Below, piece after piece: positions 10,719-22,181 of a DNA stretch of 64,000 nucleotides. Where the stretch lies: the NCBI GenBank assembly GCA_009760855.2, contig WPIO01000214.1:178501-242500 (forward strand), given 5' to 3'. Every line of letters starts with the position of its first letter. The first letter of the stretch is position 1. The position numbers and the translations under genes were made by a program. Below the pieces are notes generated by a model. The model saw nothing but the letters and a program-made list of their open reading frames with translations, made no database searches and was not told the DNA's origin. Origin of the DNA: Cristatella mucedo (lineage: Eukaryota > Bryozoa > Phylactolaemata > Cristatellidae).

Positions 10719-11837
10719 CGGACGGAATGCCTGCTCTCTTTCCGGCATTGAGCAATCGATCGGAGAACGCAATCGCGGGGCAGCGATCGTCGCACTTCGC
10801 CGATCGCTGCTCCGCACGCTCAGCCGCAAGGAGCGCGCGCAAGGAGCGCAGCTGTCGCGCCTGTCCGCGCGCGCTGACCGCGAGTCCAAGCTGGCTGGCC
10901 GAGCCGCCGAAGGGGTAAAGTGCGTCGTGCGAGCGAGCGATCGCGTGGGCGACGGGCGGGGGCGACGATAGCGCGGCGACGCGGACGCCTTCCCGAGCCG
11001 CGCTACCGCCGGATCTTTCCGCCGAATCGCGCGGAGCCTTCTCGACGAGCTCGGCTCGAAGAAGCGGCCGCGCTGGCGCGCCCCGAAGCGTCCGCGCGTA
11101 CGCGTCGCCGACCAACCGACCGGGTCGTCGCCGCTTCCGCAGCGGCCGTACTCGAAGGAGGAGGCCGAGACGATGACGACTCTCGCGTCCGGTTGCCGCT
11201 CGACTGGAGCCGACGAGCTAGCTAGCGACTAGAGCCGCGAGCTCTGTCGCTCCGCCGCGGCGCGACCGGCTGACCGGAAACCACGGTCCGCGCGAGCGCG
11301 AAGCGCCGACGCTAATATTGAGGGCGCTCGGTGAGGAGGAGGCGACAGGAGGCGGCGGCGGCGGCGGCGCCGCCGCCGGGAGCGCTCGCTCATCGGCCAA
11401 GAATGCGCTCGCAGTGCCAGCGCGGGCGGCCCGGGCGACGTCGGCCGTGCCGGACGCCTGAGGCGGAGCGGAAATGCCCACGAGCGAACTCGAGTGGTCA
11501 GCGAGAGCCGCAACAATGGACCGCTTCCGCCCACTGTACAAACAAGAAAGCATCCCGCAAAGGAATCCGAATCAAAAGAGGCAGCAAATAGACGGCTCCG
11601 CCGCCGTGCCCGCTTCCGGCGAGACCAGTCTCGCGACGGCGCGGCTGCTGCGGCGGCGGCGGCTGCGAGCGAAGCTTCGCTCTGGAAGCTACGCTTCCGG
11701 CGGCGGCGGCGACGAGAGAGCGCCGCCGCCGCCGCTGAGCGGCGCCGCGCCGGCAACGACGGCGGCAGTGACAGCGGCGGCAACGGCGCCGGCGGCGGTC
11801 CTCCTCTGCTCACTCCGCCTAAATTGGAGGATTCGTC
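10719..11837. other. GC-rich unassigned DNA
   Basis: Overlapping frames on both strands, the longest being the minus 11229-11888 (219 codons, Arg/Ser/Ala/Pro-rich), have no recognisable domain. It could be a CpG-island promoter region, but no exon can be delimited. Confidence 0.3.
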
Positions 11838-11986
11838 GTGGTGTGAAGCAGGATGATATCTAAATTGTATTGTAAAGCAGAATGGCATCCAGCTGTAAAG
11901 CAGAAGGATATCTAGTTGTAGAGCAAAGCGGCACTGTGTTTAGGTGTAAAGCAGAGCGTTACTGTATCCAGGTTGAAAGCAGGTCT
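11838..11986 (+). repeat. Imperfect 24-29 bp tandem repeat
   Basis: Six diverged units each contain GTAAAGCAGA or a close variant (GTGAAGCAGG, GTAGAGCAAA, TTGAAAGCAGG) at a 24-29 bp period. Confidence 0.65.
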
Positions 11987-12089
11987 TCTCAGCAACCTGT
12001 AACGAGCTCCTGTCATCCAATCTCCTTCGCGTACGTACGCTGCTGCTCACCGGGTTCCGGGCTGTAGGACAGATTTCCAAATAAACAAC

Positions 12090-12716
12090 AACAATGCCTT
12101 CCGCGCTCTCTTGCTATCTCTGCGGCAATCTGCAGCCGGGCTTGTCTGTCGTGAGCGCCGCAGCTGCCACGTCGCACCACTTCTCGCCGACCTGCACTGG
12201 CTGCCAAGGTTCTGGCACTCACTTTAGGCTCTCTTCGTTCCTTGGCTCCAGCCTACCTATCAGATCTACTCCCCCACCAGGCTAGGTATCGTACCACCCG
12301 CTTTTCGGAATCAAACCGTTTACCAATGCCTCATACAAATCTCAAATCCTTTGGAGACCGTGCGTTTAGTTCGCATGCTCTCAAAGCCTGGAACTCACTC
12401 CCGACCTGCGTCATTACATCTCCTGACGTGACTACATTTAAAAAGAAACTAAAAACGCCTCTATTTATCACCGCATTTATTGTGTCCCTGTGAAACTTCC
12501 TTTATGTGCTTATGCGTGCTGACACTGTGCATGCTGCTACTAACCGAACTTACATAGTGACCCTGTCCATGTCACCCCTAACCATGTTATTCTTGTTGTT
12601 TACTCAGCTTCCACCAACCATTCGATCTTGCTTCCTTTGTCGCAGAAGTAAAGTACCTAGAAAGAGATCGAGTTATCCGAGGGTGCTATATCAAGCGTAT
12701 TGTTATTATTATTGTC
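12090..12716 (+). mobile_element. LINE-A 3' portion (ORF2 end, UTR and tail)
   Basis: In two frames it encodes the C-terminal part of an L2/CR1-type ORF2: HHFSPTCTGC, then MAPAYLSDLLPHQARY, TNLKSFGDRAFSSHA and LKAWNSLPTC, ending TAFIVSL and a stop at 12493. The UTR contains GCATGCTGCTACTAACC and the tail AAAGTACCTAGAAAGAGATC with (ATT)n. Frameshifts make it inactive. Confidence 0.8.
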
Positions 12717-12872
12717 TGTCTGTCTGAGTATGTCTTCGCCTCTGTTTCTGGCTCTGGCTCTGTCTCTACCTCTGTGTCTGCATCTTCCTCTGTCTCTTTC
12801 TCTCTCTCTCTGTCTCTCTCTCCGTCTCTCTCTGTGTCTCGCTCTGTCTCTTTCTCTCTCTGTGTCTCACTC
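12717..12872. repeat. CT-rich microsatellite, imperfect
   Basis: CTGTCTCT-type runs start where the LINE-A (TTA)n tail ends, so the tail may have seeded the microsatellite. Confidence 0.85.
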
Positions 12873-13374
<502 letters not shown>

Positions 13375-14060
13375 GTCGGTCTCTCTCTTTCTTTCTTATC
13401 CGTCCTCATCTACAGTCGTACTCGTATCCTATCCACCGGGCCGAGCGACGAAGGTCGTTTTTATTCCGATTTTGAAGAAGCGGCACGAGAAGGCAGCGTG
13501 CCCGCCGCTCTCGACGCAAAGCCGTAAACACTGCGCATGAAGGATGAAGTACATGCGTCCTCTCTCAGAGATTGCAGTCGACGGCGACGAGACGGACGAG
13601 ACGCCGCCAGCGCTGAGCGAGCTCGACTCGGGCGACTGTCCGTCCGTCCGTACGGCCGTCCGCGCGTCCACGTGGCCACGCCAGATTCACGCACGCGCGT
13701 GCCTCCGATCTGCGTCCCATATTAATTAGGAACTGCCGTCGCCGCCGCGGCGGGCAAGGCGGCGGCGGTGGCGGCGGCTGGCGCTTAAATGTCGGGCCGA
13801 TGATGGCTGTGTTTTTTCACGTTGAACTGCGGAGCCACGCGCCGATTAGCACCAGGCGACTTCCCGGACGAGCGCCCGCACGCGAGGATTCGTTGCAGCC
13901 GGCCGCCGCTTCTGCTGCCCGCTGCAGCCAGCGGCAGATGCGGTGTATTTTTAGGAAACCGCGATCGGTGCGAATTTAATTCTCGCGGATAGCTTCCGGT
14001 CGACGCCGCCGCCAGGCCAGAGTCGGTCTCGCTTCGGCGCGCCGCCTTCACTCCCCTGGC

Positions 14061-14062
<2 letters not shown>

Positions 14063-14119
<57 letters not shown>
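14063..14119. repeat. (GA)n microsatellite
   Basis: About 28 uninterrupted GA units. Confidence 0.95.
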
Positions 14120-14122
<3 letters not shown>

Positions 14123-14145
14123 GCCAACGTTGACCGCTGGAAAGC

Positions 14146-14188
14146 CGAGCAAAGCGGCGGCGAGCGGCGCTCGCCGCCGCTTTGCTCG
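14146..14188. repeat. Perfect 20-bp inverted repeat, 3-nt spacer
   Basis: The arm 14146-14165 (CGAGCAAAGCGGCGGCGAGC) is the exact reverse complement of 14169-14188, with GGC between them. Confidence 0.95.
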
Positions 14189-14421
14189 CCGCTCGAGCGG
14201 CGCTCCGTCGTCAGCCCGCTCTTTCGCAAGAGGACGGACGAATTACTCCATTAAAGGCGACACGTGATGCGAGCCTCACCTCCCCTCGGATGATCGCTGT
14301 TTTTCTGCAACCAGAGCAAGCCGAGTTGGGTGTCGGGCGAATAAACCGCCGTCCTAGTAAGGTACATTGTGGGAGCTGAGGATAGCGAGCCAGTTTGCGC
14401 GACTGTCGATCTGCCGATAAC

Positions 14422-14429
14422 TTTCTCTC

Positions 14430-14478
<49 letters not shown>

Positions 14479-14732
14479 CACGTTTTCGCTCTCCCTCTCT
14501 CCCCCTCTCTTTCTCTCACTCTCCCTCATCCAGTCTCTCTTTCTCTCCTCTCTCTCCCTCTCGCTCCCTCTCTCCCCCTCTCTCTTTCTCTCTTTCTCTC
14601 TTTCTCTCTCCTCGCGCTCTCTCTCCCTCTCTTTCTCACTCTCACACTTTCTCTCTCCCTTTCTTTCTCTCTCCCCCTCTTGTCTCTCCATCTCTACATC
14701 TCTTCCCCCCTTTCTATCTTTCATTCTCTCCC

Positions 14733-14812
<80 letters not shown>
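14422..14812. repeat. CT-rich microsatellite block
   Basis: Pure (CT)n lies at 14433-14474 and 14733-14810, joined by degenerate CTCTTTCTCT and CTCCCTCT runs. Confidence 0.9.
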
Positions 14813-14815
<3 letters not shown>

Positions 14816-14820
14816 TCTGT

Positions 14821-15329
14821 CGTTGCATGCAGTTTATGCAAAGATACAGTAGATGAAGATGAGTGGTAGCGAGGGGGGTTAGCGAGCTCCGGCCTCTTTT
14901 GACCGCCTCACAGCATAGTGGCCCTGCTTAACAACCCTTCGGCATCGAAAGATTGGCCGCCCTGCGAAGTCAAGGTCGATCACCATCCTTAGCCTAATCG
15001 TGGCCACGTCTGCGACGGACAGTACGCATACGTCGGCTTATTGGTGCCGATCCGTCTTCTTAATTTCTTCCGCTTCTCGTAGTCACCGGACTACCGGTGC
15101 ACCTCTTGCTACCAAACGTTTTCCTTCACGAGTTTTAATCTGAGGTTGTTCATTGGATTGGAATCCTCCTCAAGAATATATGTTTTCCGTAGGTCAATTG
15201 AGCCTAAATCAAGGCAGGCGTCCCAGAGTGCCCGCTGAGGCGGCGGAAGCAGACGACAGCTGTAATGTGGGTCTCCGTTGCCCTTCTTTGCCACGATTTA
15301 GCGCAATGCATCCGCAGAACAGTGACGAA
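14821..15329. other. Unassigned DNA
   Basis: A 61-codon minus frame (15109-15294) and a plus frame (15153-15353) overlap. The latter runs into LINE-C. No supported gene. Confidence 0.3.
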
Positions 15330-15652
15330 GGCTTTTGCTCTGCGGGTCCTTGACTGTGAAACTCACTTCCCCAGTCTTTACGCAACGACAGCTACTCTCC
15401 TGCTTCCGTCCATGGCACATCCTTTCCAGCCGTCCTGAGCTGCTACTTCCATGCTACTCACGAGCTCAACTGCTCTCCTGACTCTGCCACGCTTCCCACT
15501 TTCTCTTTGTTGCGTGAGATGAAGTCTATTGGCTACCGAAAGCGTACCGAAAGCTGCCTAAGGCTGTGAGTGCTCTATACAAAACTCTCGTGCGTAACAC
15601 CCACGCAGTCTTTATGGCTTTGTGGAATTACAGGTGGAGATACACGCTGAGA
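15330..15652 (+). mobile_element. LINE-C 3' end
   Basis: It encodes the conserved end of LINE-C ORF2 with stops: NSLPQSLRNDSYSP, GTSFPAVLSCYFHATH, then FSLLREMKSIGYR. A UTR with ACACCCACGCAGTCTTTATG and GTGGAATTACAGGTGGAGAT follows. Confidence 0.75.
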
Positions 15653-16012
15653 AACACACCAACAATTGTTTGCTGTCACTCGATGTTTTCTGATTAGGTC
15701 TCTGTATCTCATTGTCCTCTGCCTCTGCAGCTTCTTATCTGTCGCTGCAGCTGCCTCAAGCTCGCTGTCAATCTATCGGGCTGTGTTAGTATTGCCCTGC
15801 TACCCATACGGTCTCTTCTGCATCAAAACAGCTGTTCCTTGTCCTGAAAACTTGCTCACATTTGTAAACTATCGACTTTCGTAGAGAACTGCATCGCCGC
15901 TCTTTCTGGACTCGAGCCATTGTGCACACGCTTTCGCCAGCGGGCGACACTTTCTCACGCCGGGTCTCAAAATGTGTCAGTCCGCAGTCTTCGGTTTGTC
16001 ACAGCGGCATGC
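15653..16012. other. Unassigned DNA
   Basis: A 72-residue hydrophobic frame (15666-15884) starts with TTG and is not convincing as a gene. Confidence 0.3.
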
Positions 16013-16300
16013 AAATGTAATGTATCTCCGTCTGTAACTCGACAAAGACATAAAGACCATGTGGGTGTTACGCACGAGAGTTTTGTATAGCCCACTCACA
16101 GCCTAAGCGGCTTTCGGTATGCATTCGGTAGCCAACAGACTTCGTCTCACGCAATAAAGGGAAAGTGGGCAGCATAGCAGAGTCAGAAGAGCAGTCGAGG
16201 TAGTGAGTAGCATGGAAATAGCAGCTCGGGACCGCTGTAAAGGATGAGCCATAGTCGGCAGCAGGAGAATAGGCTGCTGTCGGGCCACTCATCAGCAAGT
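16013..16300 (-). mobile_element. LINE-C 3' end
   Basis: The minus strand encodes YSPAADYGSSFTAVPSCYFH, ATHYLDCSSDSAMLPTF and LLRETKSVGYRMHTESRLG, followed by the UTR and an ATTACATT-type end at 16015-16030. Confidence 0.8.
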
Positions 16301-16544
16301 CAACACGAAAGACCGCGAGAACTTGAGGAACTTCCTCCATCTTCTTTCTTACCGTTGCTGTCAGTGATACTGGAATGGCAGAAGCTGCAGCGGATCGGCT
16401 AAATTCTTACATTGAAACATCAAATTTATATGATAGTTCGGAGTATAGACGACACAGGGCAAATCTGAAGGGCAAGTGAAGTGCAGGCAATCTCGGAAAC
16501 TTTTTAAGTATGGGTTCTGACCCCAGGGAGCTTTGTCTGTTTGA

Positions 16545-16900
16545 TTTCATCATTTAGTCTACTGTCCCTCTAGCAATCGCCATGTATTATTTAGTAGAAT
16601 ATTATTATTATTATATATAATTTATATATAGTATTATTATAGATATAGATAGTATTGTATTATATTATTATATTATAGATGGCATTATTTTCATCATTTA
16701 GTCTTCTGTCCCTCTAGCGATCGCCATGTATTATTTAGTTGAATAATAATAATATTATTATATATTATTTACATATAGTATTACATTATATTATTTATTA
16801 TATTATTATTATCATATTATTATACTATTATTATTATATTATAGATAGCATTATTTTCATCATTTCCACTGTCCCTGTAGCAAATGCAATCGCCAAGCAC
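16545..16900. repeat. AT-rich tandem duplication, about 144-166 bp unit
   Basis: The stretch starting TTTCATCATTTAGTCT with CTGTCCCTCTAGC and ATCGCCATGTATTATTTAGT occurs at 16545 and again at 16689. A third, partial copy is at 16855. The units end in ATT/TA runs, which explains the variable length. Confidence 0.85.
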
Positions 16901-17099
16901 AATCCCGGCTGCTGCTGCTGCTGCTGCCCTTTGCATGCAGACGAGACGCATCTGACGTCTCGTCTGACATCTCATCTGACGTTTCATCTGCACTTCGATC
17001 CCTTCTCGCCACCCAACATGTCAAACTATCTCAACTCCTTTGCGGTTTTTATTGTCGAAATTCAGGGCACCCATGGCAGCAATGTTTCTCAAATTGAAT
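16901..17099. repeat. (CTG)n and 12-bp ATCTGACGTCTC-like repeats
   Basis: Six CTG units lie at 16910-16927. At about 16945-16990 there are three to four units of CATCTGACGTCT with variants. Confidence 0.6.
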
Positions 17100-17620
17100 G
17101 ACATTGAAGCCAGCTCAATAGCAATGGCAGCCGAGTGTCTCTCAGATATTGGAAAACCTAACCTCAAAATTATCAGGGCCTACTTTCAGCCAAGCAACTT
17201 TGGAAAACTTCAGGCTTGCTGAGATAAGGGTTCCGCAAATAAGCTTATCTATTCATTCGTGAAGTCCCGTCCTGTGATTCGCTACACGCATTCTTCCGGC
17301 CTGTGTAAGAAAGCACCCACGCATGGTCCAAAACTCTGCAGCTAGACGTGTCTGTCGGGAACGTCGCAACTGCCACATTGCTCCGCTTCTCACTAACCTG
17401 CCCTGACTCCTCCAGCAAACACTACATTGACTTCAAGATTCTGTCCTTTAATTTTAGGTCTACATTTGGCTTTCACCTGTCTGAAGGAATTCCTCCTCTG
17501 GCCTACTGCCTCTTAGCTAGTCTCTGCCCCACCCACCCACCACCACCACCACCACCACCCCCGCTGGTACTATTATTAATATTAATATTATTAATATTAA
17601 TAAATATTAAATAATTACCC
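17100..17620 (+). mobile_element. Degenerate LINE-A ORF2 fragment
   Basis: Broken frames resemble the LINE-A RT end: CTTATCTATTCATTCGTGAA is the counterpart of the VHAFVTSRL codons, GTCGCAACTGCCACATTGCT matches the copy at 48.6 kb, and it ends in (CCA)n and ATTAAT repeats at 17530-17617. Confidence 0.6.
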
Positions 17621-17804
17621 GCTGAGTCACTCGGTCGCTTGTCGCAGCATCGAATCCTTTTCAGACGACGCGCATTTCAGTTCGCACGCTCCCAAAACAG
17701 GAGCTCGACAGGCCCCCGACGGACGTCACGACGCCGACTCGATGACCTTTGAAAGGAAGCTAAAGAGAAGTGGCAACTGAAGTCATCGGACCAGTAGCCC
17801 GGCG

Positions 17805-17985
17805 TCCATTGGTCTCAGCATAGTGTTAAGGTGCTCGCTTTTCACGGCGCCGAGGTCGTGGGTTCGAATCCTGCAGTGGGCTATCCTTTGTTGCCCTCTG
17901 CTAGCGGCTGCGATGGCCGTAAAGGCTCGTCCGCCGCTACGCGAATGACCCTGCGTCAGCGAACCTTTTGATAAAATGTCCGCGC
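17805..17985 (+). mobile_element. SINE-B copy
   Basis: It has GGTTAAGGTGCTCG-like spacing, TTCACGGCGCCGAGGTCGTG, the B box GGGTTCGAATCC, and GCTATCCTTTGTTGCC, GCGGCTGCGATGGCCG, TCCGCCGCTACGCGAATGA. Confidence 0.75.
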
Positions 17986-18501
17986 GACGCTTGCTGAAAC
18001 TGTGTTCTCCATCCCCCACTCAGTTGACCTGCTGCTTTGCAGTGCACCTTACGTCCTTGACTGGAAGCGCTCTCGCTAGAGGGCCCGAAGAGCAAACTGT
18101 ATTTGTCATTATCGCTATCGTTACCACTCGTCTTCATTACATTACACCGAGACTTCCCGCTCGCCATGTGTCGCTCGCGACAGTCGCTCGCCTTCAATCG
18201 AGCCCTCGAGCCACTCCGCAGTCGCGGTGAGTCGCCTATTTCTGCGGCGCTTTCGCCTCGCTCTCGCTCTCAGCAGCTATTCCCAGGCACGCCTTCCTGT
18301 CGCCGCCTGCTGCATCCTTTCGGACGCTGCCGCCTAGACTAACACGCTTATCTTCTCCCGCCCTATCTCTCAGAAGCTGTCAGCGCTCTCAGCTCTCAGT
18401 CCTTCGCGCCCGTCAGTGTTTGCGCACTCCGAGCCTTCCCTTCGCCAGCACTAGTGCTTCCCTTTTCAGCACTAGCGCTCGTTTGCCGCACCCCATCCAT
18501 C
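17986..18501. other. Unassigned DNA
   Basis: Short frames only. This begins an 11-kb stretch without recognisable transposons. Confidence 0.3.
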
Positions 18502-18896
<395 letters not shown>

Positions 18897-19760
18897 CAGG
18901 CTCTCTTCTCCCCTTTCCCTCCTCTCTTCTTGCCACCATCCAGCGCTCCAAAGACACAGTCAGGAATTCTCGCACTAAACCTTAACGTCAAAGTCTAGGG
19001 ATGCTATATAAGGTCGAGGAGCGCCATGCAAGGTCATGCGCTTCTTTTCGAAATCGGCTCGGACAAGTTCTCTAGCCTCTCTGAAAGCTTGCTGCTTCCA
19101 CTCTTATTTTCATTGTCAATTTACAATTTAGGTGCTACGTTAATTTAATTAGGTGCTAAATTTTACATTTAGATGCTACAATTTAGGTGCTGTTATTTCA
19201 CCGCATATTTTGGAGAGCTCAAAGCTCCACAAGCCGATGGCAGGATGACGTCATCCGGAAGCCACGTTGGACACACAGCACAGAGAAACTCGACCTTCCG
19301 TATTTGGAGGCGAGCCCGAGGCGGCGAGCCGGGAGTCCATTCGGCTGGCCTCTCATTTAAACCTATCCGAAAAGGATAGGAACCGTAGGGTCTTGCTTCG
19401 CCCTCGCACTCGGCCGCGCCGCAACTGCCGGCGCCGGGTACGGAGAGAGACCGCGAGAGATGTTACTGACAGTCGTATACGCGAGCGCGCAGCCGGAAGT
19501 GAGCGTTCGTTGACTTGTAGGTACGCCGCCCGACGGCCTCCCGACTCTTCCTCCATTCTCGAGGGCTGCCACCACTGCTTTCTTTCAGCCCAAGCTCAAC
19601 CGGACCCGACTGCCGGCCGAGCGCCATTGCAGCGCCTGCGGTCGTTTCGCAGGGTGTTTTGCAGGCTGCTTCGCTTTCGGGAGCAGCCGAATGTCATCTC
19701 GATGAGGCGAGAGCACGGACAGCACGGGCGAAAGCTCTCACACGGTCAATACCACAGGTG
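18897..19760. other. Unassigned DNA with small AT repeat and an ETS motif
   Basis: Four copies of an AATTTAGGTGCTA-like 13-bp motif lie at 19125-19192. CCGGAAGT (ETS consensus) occurs at about 19493 beside GC-rich DNA. The frame 19267-19830 runs into an (AT)n tract and is not supported. Confidence 0.4.
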
Positions 19761-19792
<32 letters not shown>

Positions 19793-19850
19793 TATATATA
19801 TACTATATACTATATTATTATAGTATATAATATAGTATATTGTATATAGT
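19761..19850. repeat. (AT)n microsatellite
   Basis: TA runs with breaks through 19850. Confidence 0.9.
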
Positions 19851-20146
19851 ATACAAGCGGGTGGCATAAGGCGGGGGGGGCCTTGTCTACTCCTTTCGAA
19901 CGACAGACAGTAAAAGCTTTCCGGCATGATGGCGCGCCCGGAGCAATGTAAAGGCTACCCCGCCCTATGGCTTAATCCCGGAAGTGCGCCTCACGTCGGA
20001 GCCCAGTTGTTCCTAGTCGAGTGACGGCGAGGCGATGCTGTCTGTCCGAGTCGCTCGAAAGTGTCGTAGCGCTCAGCCAATGCGCTCGAGCTAAACGTTT
20101 TGCTCCTCGAAGCTTGCGCAACTCCGCGTAACCCAAAATAGGTTAA

Positions 20147-20150
<4 letters not shown>

Positions 20151-20205
<55 letters not shown>
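20151..20205. repeat. (CT)n microsatellite
   Basis: About 27 uninterrupted CT units. Confidence 0.95.
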
Positions 20206-20207
<2 letters not shown>

Positions 20208-20871
20208 GGCCTCAGCCGTTCTCTCTCGCGTTCTGTCGGCTGCTGCCGCTTCGCTAGTGGCTTGTGCCGACTTAAGTCGATTGGGCTTTGATAGGACTTC
20301 GCGAAGCGAGCCAAAGTTCACTTTAGAAGTAAATATATTAACAACGAAAACAAAATAAATAAACCGACAGTTTCGTCTTCTGTCGAGGCGGCGGCAGCGG
20401 GCGGCCGGCGCGCGTATCGCGGACAGCGAGACGCTCCGCTGCCCTGTCCAAGCTGCGCGGCGCGCCGGTCCTATTGCAAATCGCCCTCGGGACGTCCATT
20501 CGGCGTGAGGTCCATTGTTGTGTGAGGAAGTTAGTCCGACGGAGTTCACTGTACGACGACCGGCCTCCGCCGCTCTCCGACTCTATCGCAGCGGCCGCCG
20601 GATTTTCCGGTGAAATGCGCCTCCTGGCGATAGAGCGCGCGGGAGGGGCTAGGCGTCCGAGCGTCGAGGAGGCGTGACGGCGAGACCATCGCGGCAGCCG
20701 GCGGCGGCGCCTCGGTTGCCCGCGTGCGCCCGCTCCGTCATACGGATCCTCAACGCGGCGCTGCCGCCTCGGCGGCAGCAGCAGCAGCAGCGGCAAAGAG
20801 GCTCGGACTTTTCGCTGGCTCGGTCTCGCCGTTGGCGGCGGTGGGGGCGCACCGCGGCGGCGACCGCAGTG

Positions 20872-20914
20872 CTCGCTTTCGGGTGCGCCGCGCTCGTGCG
20901 CACCCGAAAGCGAG
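20872..20914. repeat. Perfect 17-bp inverted repeat, 9-nt spacer
   Basis: CTCGCTTTCGGGTGCGC at 20872-20888 is exactly inverted at 20898-20914. Confidence 0.95.
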
Positions 20915-21074
20915 GCGCGGGCGGCGGCTCCTTGTCCGCCCATCGGATCAGTCTCGCCGACGTGTCCGTGCGCCGCGCGCCGGGGTGCGTTTTCTTCGAC
21001 GACATTCGTGCTGGCCCCGCTGCCCGCCGGGGTGCGTCTTGTTCAGCGTTCTCAGTCGAGTCACTGGCGCGCGC

Positions 21075-21484
21075 TCAGAACGAGCCGGTTCGCTGGCGGG
21101 AAATGTACATGACGTCGGCTCGCAGCGTGTACTTGTGCCCGCGCTCTATTTTGGTGACGCGCTGGTGAAGAATGTTGTGCTGCAGTATCGTGGCGGTACC
21201 TAAAAGATCCGACGACGACCTTGAGACGCTTGCCGATAGCACGAATGCTCTACCTTCTGCAGAATTACAGACGAAGCCAGAGTGAGAGAGTGAGAGAAAG
21301 AGAGAGATGGGAAAGAGAGAGAAACGAGAGAGATGTAGCGTGAGTGAGAAAGAGAGGTATATATATATATATATACATATATATGCACATATATATATAC
21401 AGAGGTACACAAAGACACAGAGGGGGAGAGACAGAGAGATGGTGGGAGAGACAGAGAGCGACTGACAGCAAAGTGAGACCAGAC

Positions 21485-21576
<92 letters not shown>

Positions 21577-22123
21577 GAGTCGCAAGAGGAGGCGAGAGAC
21601 AAGGCTCACGGCGTCGCTGCGGCGCCGGCCTCGAGTACACAGTACACGGATCGGGGCTTTCAGGGCGGCGCTTCTCACCCGTACGAGGCTCCAGTGTGAC
21701 GTCGAAGCCGCCCGGGCGGCTTCTCTTCATGAACGTCAGCCGGCCGCCGTCGTAGTCGTCGTTCAAGTGAATGAGAACGGACACGTGGCTGACGGCACGG
21801 TCCTCGGGCCGCTCGTAGACCTCGTCGAAGTATTCGGCGCACTCGTAGTCGACGCCGTCTTTGAACAGCACGAACCTGCGAGCGGCGCCAGGCGACGCTA
21901 GTAGCGCCGGCGTAGAGCGACAGGCGAGAGCGCGAGACAGCGGGCGCAGCGCTGCCGGTGAGAGGAGGTCGAAGTAGAATCGCTCGAAACGCAACTGCGC
22001 GGCCGCTGTCTCTCGCTCGCTCGGACAGATCGCGAGCTCCGCTTTCCCGAGGGCGCGGGCGCTCGGCGCGCCAAGTCAGAGCTAGCTGACGACGGGCTCT
22101 CGCGCCTTTGAACAGCAGCTCCC

Positions 22124-22181
<58 letters not shown>

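Larger units (their letters stand above)
19851..21074. other. GC-rich 3' flank of the dioxygenase gene
   Basis: It contains an ETS-type CCGGAAGT near 19979, a (CT)n tract at 20151-20205, AAATAAATAAA at 20353-20363 on the plus strand and a 17-bp hairpin at 20872-20914. No minus-strand AATAAA was seen between the stop codon and 20.2 kb, so the polyadenylation site of the gene is unknown. Frames such as minus 20338-20943 are not recognised. Confidence 0.35.

Noticed and set aside
11229-11888. Minus frame of 219 codons
   Set aside because: Low-complexity Arg/Ser/Ala sequence overlapped by plus-strand frames; no recognisable domain.
15666-15884. 72-residue hydrophobic frame resembling a signal or membrane protein
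   Set aside because: It starts with TTG, lies beside LINE-C debris and has no in-frame ATG in a good position.
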